Part shown: positions 1-9,170 of the stretch, in pieces
How positions within the stretch are numbered: the stretch's first letter is position 1
How the letters are laid out: every line of letters begins with the position of its first letter
Source of the DNA: an uncultured Burkholderiales bacterium
Lineage (GTDB): Bacteria > Pseudomonadota > Gammaproteobacteria > Burkholderiales > Burkholderiaceae_C
NCBI GenBank assembly: GCA_903871545.1
Contig: CAIQHG010000037.1
Span: 1-64,000, forward strand
Direction: 5' to 3'
DNA: 64,000 nt
Position numbers and translations under genes: made by a program
The notes under the pieces: generated by a model
Seen by the model: only the letters and a program-made list of their open reading frames with translations
What the model was told of the DNA's origin: nothing
The model's database searches: none

Positions 1-975
1 CTGCTTTTGGTATAAATTCATCAAAAGCACATAAGCATCTGCAGCAATGGCTGGGTTTTTCGAGGACACCGCCTCCTTGATGTAGAGGGCGGCCTCCGTA
101 GGCTCTTCAGGGAAATAGTCTTTACCCGTCAAGTACGCATCTCCCACATACAAAGCGGCGTCCTCGTCCCCGCTTCTCGCCGCCATCCTGCACACGGAAG
201 GCCGTTGTCTGAGGTTCTCGCGTTTGAGGCGGTCCATCTTTCTGCATCCCTCAAAGGTGATTGCGTTTTTAAGAAACATATCCCTGACCTCTTTGTCCTT
301 GTAGTTGAGTCCCGTTTTGAATAAGTTCTCCTCCACAAAAAGTGGATCCCACTCTTTGGACCCCTCTTTCAGCATATAACCCATGAGTGTCAAAAAAGCC
401 TTAGAGTCACTTGCTGCTTGCATCCTCAAGTTACTCATCGCCTCGTCAAAGGGGAGGGTGTTTGAGTAACCCTGGAGCACACAAGTGGTCACCTCTGACT
501 TAATAAGCGTGCCTTGGTTACCACTGTTGTAGAGCTCATTTAGCTTCTTGCAACTGCTAGGTGTCACGGTTTTAGGGATGCTGTGCTCAATCAAAGCCTC
601 CATTCGCTTTTCGCAGTATTTATCCCCCGACTTTTGCAGTTTGCGGCAAAGCTCCAGGGCTTTGTCCGAGCCACTCCTCTCATACACATCAATCATGTAC
701 TTGATGGCATTTATGTTTCCCGCAGCAGACGCTCTTTGGATATAGTCCATCCCCTTAGCCGTGTCTCGCCCCGCTGAGGACGTACCCTCCGTATAGATTC
801 TGCCAAGCGTAAACATTGCCCCCGCCTCACCCGCGAGTGCTTTGGGATAAAGCTCCCTGAACTGAGCATCTGCATTCACGCCGACTTTGTCCTGTGCAAA
901 TGAATAGGTGCAAAGATTGCATGCAAATAGTGCAGACAGCGCAGAGATTGAGAGAGTTAGTAGATGTCTTTTCAT
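1..975 (-). CDS. Exported Sel1-repeat (TPR-like) protein, 3' end beyond the window
   Basis: The reading frame starts at an ATG at 975 and stays open for 325 codons to the window edge, so the C-terminus is missing. The first 28 or so residues form a signal peptide (MKRHLL, hydrophobic core, SFAQ|D). The mature part has Sel1-like helical repeats, clearest near residues 42-95 (MFTLGRIYTEG, then YIQRASAAGN) and again in the last 60 codons (AARSGDEDAALYVGDAYLTG). Such repeats usually mediate protein contacts in the envelope. A GGAA ribosome site lies six bases before the ATG. It is the fourth gene of a minus-strand operon of exported proteins, 16 bases after its neighbour. The partner is unknown. 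Confidence 0.75.
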   Translation of the reverse strand, partial: MKRHLLTLSISALSALFACNLCTYSFAQDKVGVNADAQFRELYPKALAGEAGAMFTLGRIYTEGTSSAGRDTAKGMDYIQRASAAGNINAIKYMIDVYERSGSDKALELCRKLQKSGDKYCEKRMEALIEHSIPKTVTPSSCKKLNELYNSGNQGTLIKSEVTTCVLQGYSNTLPFDEAMSNLRMQAASDSKAFLTLMGYMLKEGSKEWDPLFVEENLFKTGLNYKDKEVRDMFLKNAITFEGCRKMDRLKRENLRQRPSVCRMAARSGDEDAALYVGDAYLTGKDYFPEEPTEAALYIKEAVSSKNPAIAADAYVLLMNLYQKQ

Positions 976-991
976 AATAAGTTCCAGTTTT

Positions 992-1744
992 TTAGTCTTT
1001 ATTACAGGGTTTGAAGTCAAACTTTGCGTGCTTGATCGCAAAGACTTCCCTCCAAAACTTCAGAACCTCTGAGTTCGGTGATGTCCCAACCGTACAAATA
1101 GGGGGAAACTCAAGGGAGATATTCAAGTTGGGCACGTTAGTCACGTAAAACTTGTTGAAAGCATTCGGATCCGTAGGATTGATGCCGTCGGGGATCATCG
1201 AGATTGCAACTGCCACCACGTTATTGGTTCGCTCCCCCTTGTACACATCGTTTAAATCTTGAATGGCTTTGAAGATGTCGTAGCTTGAGTTGTCCCTATT
1301 GATCTCTGACATCGCAGCCTCGCCAAAGCGCTGGTTAAATACCTTCCTATCGCGCTTTGCTACTTCAAAAGAACACGTCGTGCTAAAGAGGTTTTCCATA
1401 AAGGTCATCTGCGGACAACCCGGTACGCATTGATCCATACTCAGGTTATAGCCCGTTGCGTTGTGGTTGTAGACCTTCACACGGTCGCCCACGGCAACGC
1501 TGTGAAATAGATCCGTTAACCCCTGCGCCATTTGACGCTTGGCATTCGCGTCCTTGTATGTGTTACCGTAGATGTGAATGTCATAGGTCTTGGTCGATGG
1601 GCCCCTTTGACAATACTTATCCCCAGCAAAACTAGGGAGGCTTTGAAAAACTAGCGTTATAAACACCAACCCATACAGGAGTGGATTGATCCATGTAGAT
1701 CTATCAACAACGACCCCTTTTATGTTAGAGAGTTGAGTTTTCAT
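992..1744 (-). CDS. Secreted protein of unknown function, possible vWA-like fold
   Basis: The 250-residue product has an N-terminal hydrophobic segment (about residues 20-38) ending SFAG, which fits a signal peptide. I do not recognise the family. The pattern of the mature part resembles a degenerate von Willebrand A-like fold: a YDIHIYG strand where DxSxS would sit, then VAVGDRVKVYNH, then a later VVAVAISMIPDG strand. The metal-binding DxSxS itself is absent, so this is weak. Several cysteines could form disulfides. The ATG shares one base with the TAA of the upstream gene (TAATG), and a GAGGAG ribosome site lies inside that gene, which implies translational coupling. Confidence 0.6.
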   Translation of the reverse strand: MKTQLSNIKGVVVDRSTWINPLLYGLVFITLVFQSLPSFAGDKYCQRGPSTKTYDIHIYGNTYKDANAKRQMAQGLTDLFHSVAVGDRVKVYNHNATGYNLSMDQCVPGCPQMTFMENLFSTTCSFEVAKRDRKVFNQRFGEAAMSEINRDNSSYDIFKAIQDLNDVYKGERTNNVVAVAISMIPDGINPTDPNAFNKFYVTNVPNLNISLEFPPICTVGTSPNSEVLKFWREVFAIKHAKFDFKPCNKD

Positions 1745-2988
1745 TAGATTAACTCCTCAATCATTGAAACCAAGTCAGATTTAAAATACTCGGGAGGCGG
1801 AGTCTTTCGAATCTTTTGGTTGCTTTGTTGATACGCCATCACTTTCCTTGCTAAAGAGGAGATGAGATTTTTACGATCAGTTGCTATTTTTTTATCAATA
1901 CCGTCAAGTTCGCGTATGTGGCTCTTGATTTGTTCCTCAATGATCTTGATCTCTGTGCGTTTATCGTTAAGTTTTTTGTTATGGCTCTTTTGAAGCTCAT
2001 TCTTACGAGATTCGTACTTACGCTTGTAGATCAAAAACTTTTGTTGAGCTTTGTTGTAAAAATTTACGGCCTTCTCGTAAAAGGGGTGCGGATCGTGCCT
2101 TAGAAAGGCCAGCATCATCCCAACCGTAAATATGGCCAAGTTGAGAAGCAAAAGTGTGAATCCCCGAGATCCAATTAGAAACGACTCGCCAGCCCCCCTG
2201 TCTGTGTTGGTCGCAGAGTTAATAAAGGATTCCAGGTTCAGTGCTGCTGGGTCGTTCACATCTACCCACTTCTCACGCATCAGACCCAAAAAGTACATCA
2301 GTGTCATGGTGAGAATGGAGAGCAGGGTGATCGTCATATAGACGTTATCTCGGTTAATCTCAATCTCTTTGCACTGAAGTCGCTTGATCAGTAACCCAAT
2401 CGTATGGGCAAAAAATATGAGGAGTCCTCCAATCGCAGCGGAGATGAGGAGCGATACAAGCGGCATGGACTCGAAAAATAGCTCAAAAGCAAGTCTGTTA
2501 ATCGGCACCTCTGCAATAGCTAAGATCACAAGAGCCGGAATATAGAAATCCACATGATCGATCTGCAAAGGCCTACCTAGTACCTCTTCGATCTTATGTT
2601 TCTCCTCCTTGGCCATGAGTGCCTTATCCTCATGATGCTTGTATTCCGCAGAAAACGTACCCAACTCGTGATCCAAGACTTCAAGCTCCTTGGTGAGCGA
2701 CTCAGCAAGCGTTGTGGTGACCGTGTGGTTCTCACTCTCGTGCTGGTTTTGCAGGTGATGAATCCGGTCTGCAAGCTCAGTCCTGTGTTGCTCAACCAAA
2801 GACGTGTACTTCATCCACTCCGTCTTACCCTCATAGATAATTTGCCGCTCATGATCTGAGAGGGATTGAGTTTTAAGGGGAGGGTACTCTTTGGTCCCAT
2901 CCACCTCGCCCGTTCTTGCGTGACGGATGAGCTCAGACTCATCGGGATTGATCATGCGTTGAAAATTACGCACTGCATTAGCGTCCAT
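1744..2988 (-). CDS. Four-helix inner-membrane protein with flanking coiled coils
   Basis: The product is 414 residues if started at the ATG at 2988, which has a GAGG site six bases upstream; an in-frame ATG at 3000 lacks one. Residues about 40-130 are charged and heptad-like. Four hydrophobic segments follow (near IPALVILAIAE, LISAAIGGLLIFFAH, ITLLSILTMTLMYFLG and LLLLNLAIFTVGMMLAF), then a second long charged coiled coil from about 300 to 400. The layout suggests a membrane anchor with large cytoplasmic or periplasmic helical arms. The family is unrecognised. It sits between an anchored Pro/Thr-rich protein and a secreted protein in one operon, which suggests they work together in the envelope. 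Confidence 0.65.
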   Translation of the reverse strand: MDANAVRNFQRMINPDESELIRHARTGEVDGTKEYPPLKTQSLSDHERQIIYEGKTEWMKYTSLVEQHRTELADRIHHLQNQHESENHTVTTTLAESLTKELEVLDHELGTFSAEYKHHEDKALMAKEEKHKIEEVLGRPLQIDHVDFYIPALVILAIAEVPINRLAFELFFESMPLVSLLISAAIGGLLIFFAHTIGLLIKRLQCKEIEINRDNVYMTITLLSILTMTLMYFLGLMREKWVDVNDPAALNLESFINSATNTDRGAGESFLIGSRGFTLLLLNLAIFTVGMMLAFLRHDPHPFYEKAVNFYNKAQQKFLIYKRKYESRKNELQKSHNKKLNDKRTEIKIIEEQIKSHIRELDGIDKKIATDRKNLISSLARKVMAYQQSNQKIRKTPPPEYFKSDLVSMIEELI

Positions 2989-3027
2989 GGCATACCTCAT
3001 TTAAATTTAAAACAATTACGATGTGTT

Positions 3028-3837
3028 TCATTTCTTTCCTGCATTTGAAGTAGAGTTAATCTGTGGGGGTGTCAAACTAAAGGGGGTGGGCGTTGGAGTA
3101 GTTGCTGCAGTGACTCCAGTGGCCCCAGGAGTAGCCGTCTGGGTGCCCGTTTGAGTGAGCACTGGGTTTGTAGTGACCTTGGACTTACTGACACTGTCCT
3201 TGGCAACCTCAAATAAATGCTTTGGCGCTAGACGCTCCTTGCTCGTAATGTCAAAGAACCGGTCATAGGTATAGTTATTTATGCCCGCCTTGTCCCAGTT
3301 AATGACGATGAAGAGTTCATCAAATGTCCAGCACCCATAATCAACCTTCCCGTCAGGTGCGGTGGTGTAAGCCACAGTGCCGGGTAACTTCTCGCATTTA
3401 TTAACCGTTAAAACAATCTTTCCGCCTACATCGTTGTTTGAATAGGCAACAACCACATTGGGGTTAGATTGAGTAGGGGTGTTTGCTGTGTTTGCTAGGA
3501 CGTTGGAGGGTTGAGTAGGAGTAGGAGCAGGCATAGAAGTAGGGGCGGGGGTAGCTAGGGCTTTACCGTTAGCATCAGCGTGAGCCTTCCCCTTCCCTTG
3601 GTCTAGAGATTTATTTACGCCTGGATTTGTAGGGTTAGCAAGACCACCCCTTGAACCGCTCACAGCAGCGTTGGATATCGCTTCGTCGATACCCCAAAGC
3701 TCAGGCACAGGCTTTGTTACTGACTCCTCTATTGGCTTTGCTTTATACTGACGAGGCTTCTCCGTGCTCAGGGAATAAACCGTAAGGACCACAAAGATAA
3801 ATACAACGAAATAAAACGGATATTTAAGAACTGCCAC
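3028..3837 (-). CDS. Membrane-anchored Pro/Thr/Ala-rich protein, unknown function
   Basis: The first gene of the minus-strand operon starts with GTG, with GGAG six bases upstream. A single hydrophobic helix (residues about 6-24, FYFVVFIFVVLTVYS) anchors a long low-complexity stretch rich in Pro, Thr, Ala and Asn. In the middle is a more ordered part (residues about 145-210) with two cysteines (NKCEKLP and YGCWTFDELF) that may pair. The C-terminus is Thr/Pro-rich again. The shape resembles a periplasm-spanning linker protein. I do not recognise a family. A repeated palindromic element lies about 85-145 bases upstream of the start. Confidence 0.6.
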   Translation of the reverse strand: MAVLKYPFYFVVFIFVVLTVYSLSTEKPRQYKAKPIEESVTKPVPELWGIDEAISNAAVSGSRGGLANPTNPGVNKSLDQGKGKAHADANGKALATPAPTSMPAPTPTQPSNVLANTANTPTQSNPNVVVAYSNNDVGGKIVLTVNKCEKLPGTVAYTTAPDGKVDYGCWTFDELFIVINWDKAGINNYTYDRFFDITSKERLAPKHLFEVAKDSVSKSKVTTNPVLTQTGTQTATPGATGVTAATTPTPTPFSLTPPQINSTSNAGKK

Positions 3838-3920
3838 TTACAACTCCATTGTTTTGGTGTTGAAGTGATCATCCGACCTAAGAAGCTCATATAATGATCT
3901 ACTAGCTCAAATATTCAAAA

Positions 3921-3983
3921 TACATTTATAAAATTTATAAATGTTATGGATGAATATACAGTACCACTGTTAGCCTATACATG
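3921..3983. promoter_or_regulatory. Repeated palindrome-bearing element, copy A
   Basis: This AT-rich stretch contains ACAGT-acc-ACTGT followed by TTAGCCTATACATG. A close relative lies at 27546-27622 in the same orientation: 17 of 18 bases of ACTGTTAGCCTATACATG match, and the AT-rich flank is alignable. Both copies lie upstream of minus-strand genes. It may be an operator/promoter, or less likely an attachment-type repeat. Confidence 0.5.
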
Positions 3984-4066
3984 CCTTTAGTTGTAACAAA
4001 ATAACAGGCTCGCCGGGTGAGCTTATGATACTTAACTGTCAAACCACTATTAAACTTTAGGAAATA

Positions 4067-5041
4067 ATGAGGACCACCATTCAATTTCTGCTCGCCTTGC
4101 TTTTATTTCCCGTCATTGCTCAGGCTCAAAACACTTCTCCTGCATATCCAAACAAACCCGTCTCCATTGTGGTGACCTATGCCCCAGGCGGTCTGGGTGA
4201 TGTGCTTGCAAGAAGGCTTGCTGAGAAATTAAGTCAAAGGACCAAGCAATCATTCGTAGTTGAGAACAAACCTGGTGCAACAGGTGCACTCGGAACTCGT
4301 TACGTCGCCAAGTCCAAAGCAGATGGCTACATACTACTTATGGGGCAAACTGGGGAAATCGTAATCAATCCCCTCGTATCCAAAGACTTAGGCTATGAAA
4401 CGATCAAAGACTTCAAACCAATCGCACTTATTGGAGAGGCGCCGCTGGTATTGGTTTCACCCGGCAACTCCAGCTATAAAACTCTTTCTGAGTTTGTTAA
4501 GCTTGCCAAGTCTAAGCCTGGCAGTATGACCTATGCCTCCTCCGGCAGCGCCACACCCGGCCATTTAGCTGCTGCGGAGCTATCTCAATCCATGGGTATT
4601 GAGCTAATCCACGCTCCCTACAAAGGCGCTGGGCAAGCAATGACTGATTTACTAGGCGGGCATGTAGACATCTTCTTCTCCAGTGCGCCGCCCACATTAC
4701 CTCAAATTGAGAGCAAAAATCTCAGGGCGCTAGCGGTTTCATCAGACAAACGAATGGCAGTTCTACCTGAGGTCCATACGGTCAGCGAAGATGGCATCAA
4801 AGGTTTTAACATTACACTGTGGGGCGGCATCTTTGCACCCACAGGAACACCCGATTCTGTCGTCGCTTACTTAAATCAAGAAATCAATGAAGTACTTCGC
4901 GACCCAAGCTTTATCAGCCAACTTCAAAAGGATGGGATTTTGATTCGAGGCAATTCTGTAGCAGAATTTGGCGACTTTATTAAAAATGAAACAAGTAAAT
5001 ATACAAAGCTAATTAAGACAATTGATCTTAAGGGCGATTAA
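4067..5041 (+). CDS. Bug/TctC-family periplasmic solute receptor
   Basis: This 324-residue protein has a cleavable signal peptide (to AQAQ, residue about 21) and the whole Bug fold. The start YPNKPVSIVVTYAPGG is the family's first strand and carboxylate-binding loop, followed by ENKPGATGALGT, and later HAPYKGAGQAMTDLLGGHVD. Bug proteins bind small carboxylates for TctAB-type importers; no TctA/TctB gene is near, so it is an orphan receptor. AGGAAATA precedes the ATG. It is followed 24 bases later by a dehydrogenase and then an amidohydrolase, so the ligand is probably the substrate of that short pathway. The exact ligand cannot be read from sequence. Confidence 0.9.
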   Translation: MRTTIQFLLALLLFPVIAQAQNTSPAYPNKPVSIVVTYAPGGLGDVLARRLAEKLSQRTKQSFVVENKPGATGALGTRYVAKSKADGYILLMGQTGEIVINPLVSKDLGYETIKDFKPIALIGEAPLVLVSPGNSSYKTLSEFVKLAKSKPGSMTYASSGSATPGHLAAAELSQSMGIELIHAPYKGAGQAMTDLLGGHVDIFFSSAPPTLPQIESKNLRALAVSSDKRMAVLPEVHTVSEDGIKGFNITLWGGIFAPTGTPDSVVAYLNQEINEVLRDPSFISQLQKDGILIRGNSVAEFGDFIKNETSKYTKLIKTIDLKGD

Positions 5042-5065
5042 CATTTAAAGGCAAACCCCAAGCAT

Positions 5066-6127
5066 ATGAAAATTATTATTATTCCAGGCGATGGTATTGG
5101 CCCAGAGACAATGGCCGTGACCACTCGCGTTCTTGAAGCCGCATCCGCTCGTTTCAAACTCAATCTAGAACTTAGACATGAGATCGCAGGCCATCAAAGC
5201 TTAGAAAAATACGGCAGCACCGTCACAACGGCATTACTAGAAAAAGTGAAAGCAGCCAATGGCCTGATGCTTGGACCAATGGCTACCTATGACTTTAAAG
5301 ATGAGTCCAAGGGAGAAATCAACCCCTCAAAATTCTTTAGAAAAGAATTAGATCTATTTGCCAATATTCGTCCAGCCCGCACCTATCCTAACGTTCCAAC
5401 TTGTGTCAATCCATTTGATCTTGCAGTGGTTCGAGAAAATACGGAAGGCTTCTACGCTGATCGCAATATTGAATCTGGCAATAGCGAAATGCTGATTACA
5501 CCCGATGTCGTTATCTCCTTGCGTCGTATTACTAGAAATTGTTGCGAGCGCATTGCTAAGGCCGCATTTGAATTAGCCATGACGCGCAAAAAACACGTGA
5601 CCATCGTACATAAAGCAAACGTACTCAAAATTGGTGATGGTATGTTTATCGATATCTGCCGCCAAGTTGGGGTTCAATATCCGCAAGTCGTAATAGATGA
5701 CTTTATTGTTGATGCAATGATGGCCCACGTTGTCCGCGCACCACAACGCTTTGACACCATCGTCACGACCAATATGTTTGGCGACATCCTCTCAGACCTG
5801 ACAGCTGAGTTATCAGGCAGTCTTGGTTTGGGTGGGTCATTAAATGCAGGCGAGCGTTACGCAATGGGGCAAGCCGCCCATGGCTCAGCCCCCGATATCG
5901 CCGGCAAAGACATTGCCAACCCATTCTCGCTGATTGTTTCTTCATCAATGCTACTCAATTGGCATGGACAAAATAAGGGATTAATGCAATTTTGTGATGC
6001 CTCTAAAGCAATTGAACACTGCATGGGCGAATTGATTGCATCCGGCGAGACAACGGGCGATATTGGCGGCAAATTGGGAACTAAAGCCGTAGGCGATGCT
6101 TTTATTAAACGCTTCAATACTCATTAA
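5066..6127 (+). CDS. Isocitrate/isopropylmalate dehydrogenase-family enzyme (tartrate-DH-like)
   Basis: The 353-residue length and motifs match the NAD-dependent beta-decarboxylating dehydrogenases: IIPGDGIGPE at the N-terminus, the substrate arginines in FANIRPARTYP, the catalytic Tyr in RENTEGFYADR, the catalytic Lys in VHKANVLK, metal aspartates in FGDILSDLTAEL, and the nucleotide loop HGSAPDIAGK. Family members oxidise a 2-hydroxy acid and often decarboxylate it (isopropylmalate, isocitrate, tartrate). The genes around it are catabolic and not leucine biosynthesis, so a tartrate- or malate-like substrate is more likely than isopropylmalate. It is in an operon with the preceding Bug receptor and the following amidohydrolase. 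Confidence 0.88.
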   Translation: MKIIIIPGDGIGPETMAVTTRVLEAASARFKLNLELRHEIAGHQSLEKYGSTVTTALLEKVKAANGLMLGPMATYDFKDESKGEINPSKFFRKELDLFANIRPARTYPNVPTCVNPFDLAVVRENTEGFYADRNIESGNSEMLITPDVVISLRRITRNCCERIAKAAFELAMTRKKHVTIVHKANVLKIGDGMFIDICRQVGVQYPQVVIDDFIVDAMMAHVVRAPQRFDTIVTTNMFGDILSDLTAELSGSLGLGGSLNAGERYAMGQAAHGSAPDIAGKDIANPFSLIVSSSMLLNWHGQNKGLMQFCDASKAIEHCMGELIASGETTGDIGGKLGTKAVGDAFIKRFNTH

Positions 6128-6142
6128 CTAGGTCTAAAGACT

Positions 6143-7099
6143 GTGCTAACAAAACGACAATTTATTTCGGGTGCCGCTGGGTTAGCAGCAAGTGGTGGCC
6201 TTATCCCTCAATACTCTTTTGCGGAGCCTGAATTGAAACCTAACTTTGATGTCCCAGTGGGCGCCTGCGACTGCCATGTTCATGTGATCGGGCCACAAGC
6301 CAAATATCCCATGGCGGCAGATCGCGTCTATACCCCACCAGAGTGCGGCGTACCGGAACTACGCACTCATCTGAAAAAATTGCATCTCTCCAAAGTGGTG
6401 TTAATCCAGCCGAGCTTTTACGGCGCAGATAACACCTTCCACCTCCTTGCCGCACAAGAGATGGGCCACGCCGCGCGCGTAGTCATTGTGATAGACGACA
6501 CAACGACTGATCAAGAAATCGCCAAGATGATCAAGATGGGGGCTAGAGGTGTTCGCATGAATTTATCCACCTCCGGCATATTTGATCCTGATGTCGCTCA
6601 AAAGCAAATGCTGGCGTTGGCGCAACGTATTCGGGATTTCAAACTACACATTCAGGTCTACTCCTCTGCAACGGTCATTGCAGCGCTTTCAAATACCATC
6701 CAAAATCTGCCCGTACCAGTGGTTCTAGACCACTTTGCTTCTATCAAAGCTGCCGGTTTCCAAAAACAGGCAGAGTTACCCGCCGTCCTTGATTTAATAA
6801 AGTCTGGAAATGTTTACATCAAACTATCAGGGATATACAGAATCTCCAAAGCAGCACCAGATTACGCAGAGGTCAAAGATCTAGCGCAGCTCTTTGTTGA
6901 AACAAATCCTGATCGAATGCTTTGGGCCAGCGATTGGCCACACACCAATACCGTCCCAGGCATTGCGCCAACACAGATTACACCTTACAGAACTGTGGAC
7001 GATGCTCGCATTCTTAATCTGTTGCCTGAATGGGTGCCCGATCACAAAAACTTAGTAAAAGTTTTAGTCAGTAATCCAGAGCGTTTATACGACTTTTAA
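6143..7099 (+). CDS. Amidohydrolase (2-pyrone-4,6-dicarboxylate lactonase-like) with Tat-like leader
   Basis: This 318-residue TIM-barrel amidohydrolase starts with GTG, 15 bases after the dehydrogenase gene. The metal-binding HxH is in ACDCHVHVIGP (residue about 47) and the late metal Asp in WASDWPHTN. The family hydrolyses lactones or cyclic acids, for example in protocatechuate 4,5-cleavage. Unusually the protein begins with LTKRQFISGAAGLAASGG, a twin-arginine-like leader (KR variant), whereas the paralogue at 9999-10925 has no leader. It may therefore act in the periplasm. The 3' end is six bases from a convergent gene. Confidence 0.85.
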   Translation: MLTKRQFISGAAGLAASGGLIPQYSFAEPELKPNFDVPVGACDCHVHVIGPQAKYPMAADRVYTPPECGVPELRTHLKKLHLSKVVLIQPSFYGADNTFHLLAAQEMGHAARVVIVIDDTTTDQEIAKMIKMGARGVRMNLSTSGIFDPDVAQKQMLALAQRIRDFKLHIQVYSSATVIAALSNTIQNLPVPVVLDHFASIKAAGFQKQAELPAVLDLIKSGNVYIKLSGIYRISKAAPDYAEVKDLAQLFVETNPDRMLWASDWPHTNTVPGIAPTQITPYRTVDDARILNLLPEWVPDHKNLVKVLVSNPERLYDF

Positions 7100-7105
7100 T
7101 TGCTG

Positions 7106-7696
7106 CTAACAAAACGAAAACATAGTCCTTCTAGTATTTGTGAAATGAGGTCTCACCTTATCGCTCCACGGTGTATGGCGCACTTTTAACCACGCATCAC
7201 AACCTAAGACTTGCGGTGATAAAAGGTCATAAAAAGCAAATGAGTACGGGGAATGATCTAAATTGATGCAACGAGTGGCCCTGATACACCCTGGTACACA
7301 GGCCAATCCCGGCAAGTGCTCTTCGTCGTACCAGGCAAACAACTCGTCCCTCCAACCCGCCTGTGGATCCATTTCAACGGTATAACGATTATTGGGCGCC
7401 TCGGAGTAAGAAAATCCATCTAAAGGATTTACAAACACAACCCTACTAAGCTCAACCTCTTCCACTAAATTGTCCACGCTTCCTAAAAATCCACTCTTAT
7501 CGATTACGCCAATTTCAGACGGCTCACCGAGATAAAAGTAGCCATAAAAGAGGTTGGCATCCTGAGAATATGTAAATGCCATCTGCTTGTACTCATTTTG
7601 CTTGGCCTGTCTTAGTACTCTGGCAATTTCAGACGCATTTTGAGGGTGCCCCTTTACTTTTGCGCGCATGAGCAGGAGATCAACCAACTGAGTCAT
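7106..7696 (-). CDS. EthD-like / dimeric alpha-beta barrel protein
   Basis: This 196-residue soluble protein carries the EthD-type signature near residues 135-160 (WYDEEHLPGLACVPG, then RATR). Such ferredoxin-like barrels often assist or catalyse steps in ring degradation. The first half has another alpha-beta barrel-like pattern, so it may hold two such domains. It is the last gene of a five-gene minus-strand operon, starting one base after the stop of the carboxymuconolactone-decarboxylase-like gene. The exact reaction is unknown. Confidence 0.6.
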   Translation of the reverse strand: MTQLVDLLLMRAKVKGHPQNASEIARVLRQAKQNEYKQMAFTYSQDANLFYGYFYLGEPSEIGVIDKSGFLGSVDNLVEEVELSRVVFVNPLDGFSYSEAPNNRYTVEMDPQAGWRDELFAWYDEEHLPGLACVPGCIRATRCINLDHSPYSFAFYDLLSPQVLGCDAWLKVRHTPWSDKVRPHFTNTRRTMFSFC

Positions 7697-7697
7697 A

Positions 7698-8216
7698 TTA
7701 ATGCCCTATGTGCAATGCATTTAAAAGTCGAGAAACCATGTTGTAGGCAGAGATTGTTGTCGCTAACTCTAAAATCTCTTGATCGTTATAGCGGTTTTTA
7801 ATAGGCGCGAAAATATCGTCAGGAACCTGAATATCCTTAGTCATTACATCAGTCAAAATTAAAATTTCTTTTTCCTCATCACTGAATATTGAACCAATCG
7901 AGAGCTCTTTAAGGGCCTCAATTTTTTCCTCACTCATCCCAGCCTTGATTGCGTGCGGTTTATGAGCATCAAACTCATACTGAGCCCGATTTAACACTGC
8001 AACCCGCAAGATGATCATCTCCCTTATTGCAGGAGACAATGAATTTTTATTTCTAACCGCAGTTAGCAAAGCCTCCCAACCTTGGGCAATCTCTGGGGCG
8101 TTTAGAAGAACTTGATATAAAGGTGAAATCCGACCTCGCTCTGCTAAGATCTTACTCTCGAGTTCAGCTAACTCTGGCTTCGTTCCAGCCTGTATTAAAT
8201 TTATTCTTTCGCCCAT
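7698..8216 (-). CDS. Carboxymuconolactone decarboxylase (CMD)/AhpD-like protein
   Basis: The 172-residue product has the all-helical CMD core: AIREMIILRVAVLNRAQYEFDAH (quoted in part: residues about 62-84) with the Glu/His pair characteristic of hydrolytic or decarboxylating members, then a second helix pair near LATTISAYNMVSRLLNAL. The AhpD-type CxxC is absent, which favours a lactone or decarboxylase role over peroxide reduction. It begins two bases after the stop of the Bug gene, so they are co-translated. With the neighbouring SDR and amidohydrolase it fits a pathway for a hydroxylated cyclic acid. Confidence 0.82.
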   Translation of the reverse strand: MGERINLIQAGTKPELAELESKILAERGRISPLYQVLLNAPEIAQGWEALLTAVRNKNSLSPAIREMIILRVAVLNRAQYEFDAHKPHAIKAGMSEEKIEALKELSIGSIFSDEEKEILILTDVMTKDIQVPDDIFAPIKNRYNDQEILELATTISAYNMVSRLLNALHIGH

Positions 8217-8218
8217 AT

Positions 8219-9160
8219 TTATTCCGGTGTGATTTTTTTAGCTTTAATTAACTCCGCCCATTTAGCGGTATCCCTCTTGAGGGTTGCAGCTAACTCCTCA
8301 GGAGTAGATCCAACAGGCTCACTTCCAGCCTGCAATAGCTTTGTTTTCAAAGGCTCTTGCTGAACTACTTTTCTAATCGCTGCGCTGATTTGATCAATAT
8401 CCGCTTTTGAAGTACCCGCCTTAGCAAATACTGCATACCAGTTATTGGTATCAACCCCCTTCATCCCCATCTCATTAAATGTTTTTACATCCGGAATTGC
8501 CGCGTTGCGCTTATCAGCTGCAAGGCCAATAGCCTTAACTTTACCACTCCTAATGTATCCAATAAGACCTGGTATATCCCCAAAAAAGCCATCAATGTGA
8601 TTTGCCATAACATCCGTAATTGCAGGAGCAGCGCCCTTATACGGGATATGCAAAATCTTGACATTAACAGCATCGTTCAATTGCTCCATTGCAAGATGAG
8701 GAACGCTTCCAGTACCCGAGGAGCCCATTGTTAAATCTTTTTTCTTTGCTAAGGCTACAAATTCTGCAGCGTTATTTGCCGGGGTATCAGGATTTACAAC
8801 AAGCACCTCTACGTTGTTAGCAACCAAAGATATCGGGGCTAGATCTTTTGATGGGCTATAAGCTAACTTTTCATACAGGCCAGGATTAATCGCAACAGCA
8901 CCGGCACTTGTAAACCAAATTGTTTTCCCGTTATCGGGATTGGACGCCAAATACTGTGCAGCAATCGCACCATTTCCTCCAGGCTTATTTTCAATAATAA
9001 TTTGAGTTCCAAGCTCTTTACCCAAAGGCTCTACAAGGGATCTGGCCATTGAATCCACAGGCCCACCGGGGGGAAATGCAACCACCATAGTCGTTGTATT
9101 TGATGCTGCAAATGCACAAACTGCAGCCAAAGACAGAAATCCAAAAAGTATCTTTTTCAT
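8219..9160 (-). CDS. Bug/TctC-family periplasmic solute receptor
   Basis: The true start is the ATG at 9160 (MKKILFGFLSL, a signal peptide ending about residue 21). An open extension to 9403 exists but lies over the SDR gene and has no export signal. AAGGGCAACC precedes the chosen ATG, which sits ten bases after the SDR stop. The 313-residue protein has family landmarks: VVAFPPGGPVD, ENKPGGNGAI, then HIPYKGAAPAITDVMANHID. No TctA/TctB membrane genes are nearby. Position inside an amidohydrolase-SDR-CMD-EthD operon suggests it captures that pathway's carboxylate substrate. Confidence 0.9.
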   Translation of the reverse strand: MKKILFGFLSLAAVCAFAASNTTTMVVAFPPGGPVDSMARSLVEPLGKELGTQIIIENKPGGNGAIAAQYLASNPDNGKTIWFTSAGAVAINPGLYEKLAYSPSKDLAPISLVANNVEVLVVNPDTPANNAAEFVALAKKKDLTMGSSGTGSVPHLAMEQLNDAVNVKILHIPYKGAAPAITDVMANHIDGFFGDIPGLIGYIRSGKVKAIGLAADKRNAAIPDVKTFNEMGMKGVDTNNWYAVFAKAGTSKADIDQISAAIRKVVQQEPLKTKLLQAGSEPVGSTPEELAATLKRDTAKWAELIKAKKITPE

Positions 9161-9170
9161 GGTTGCCCTT

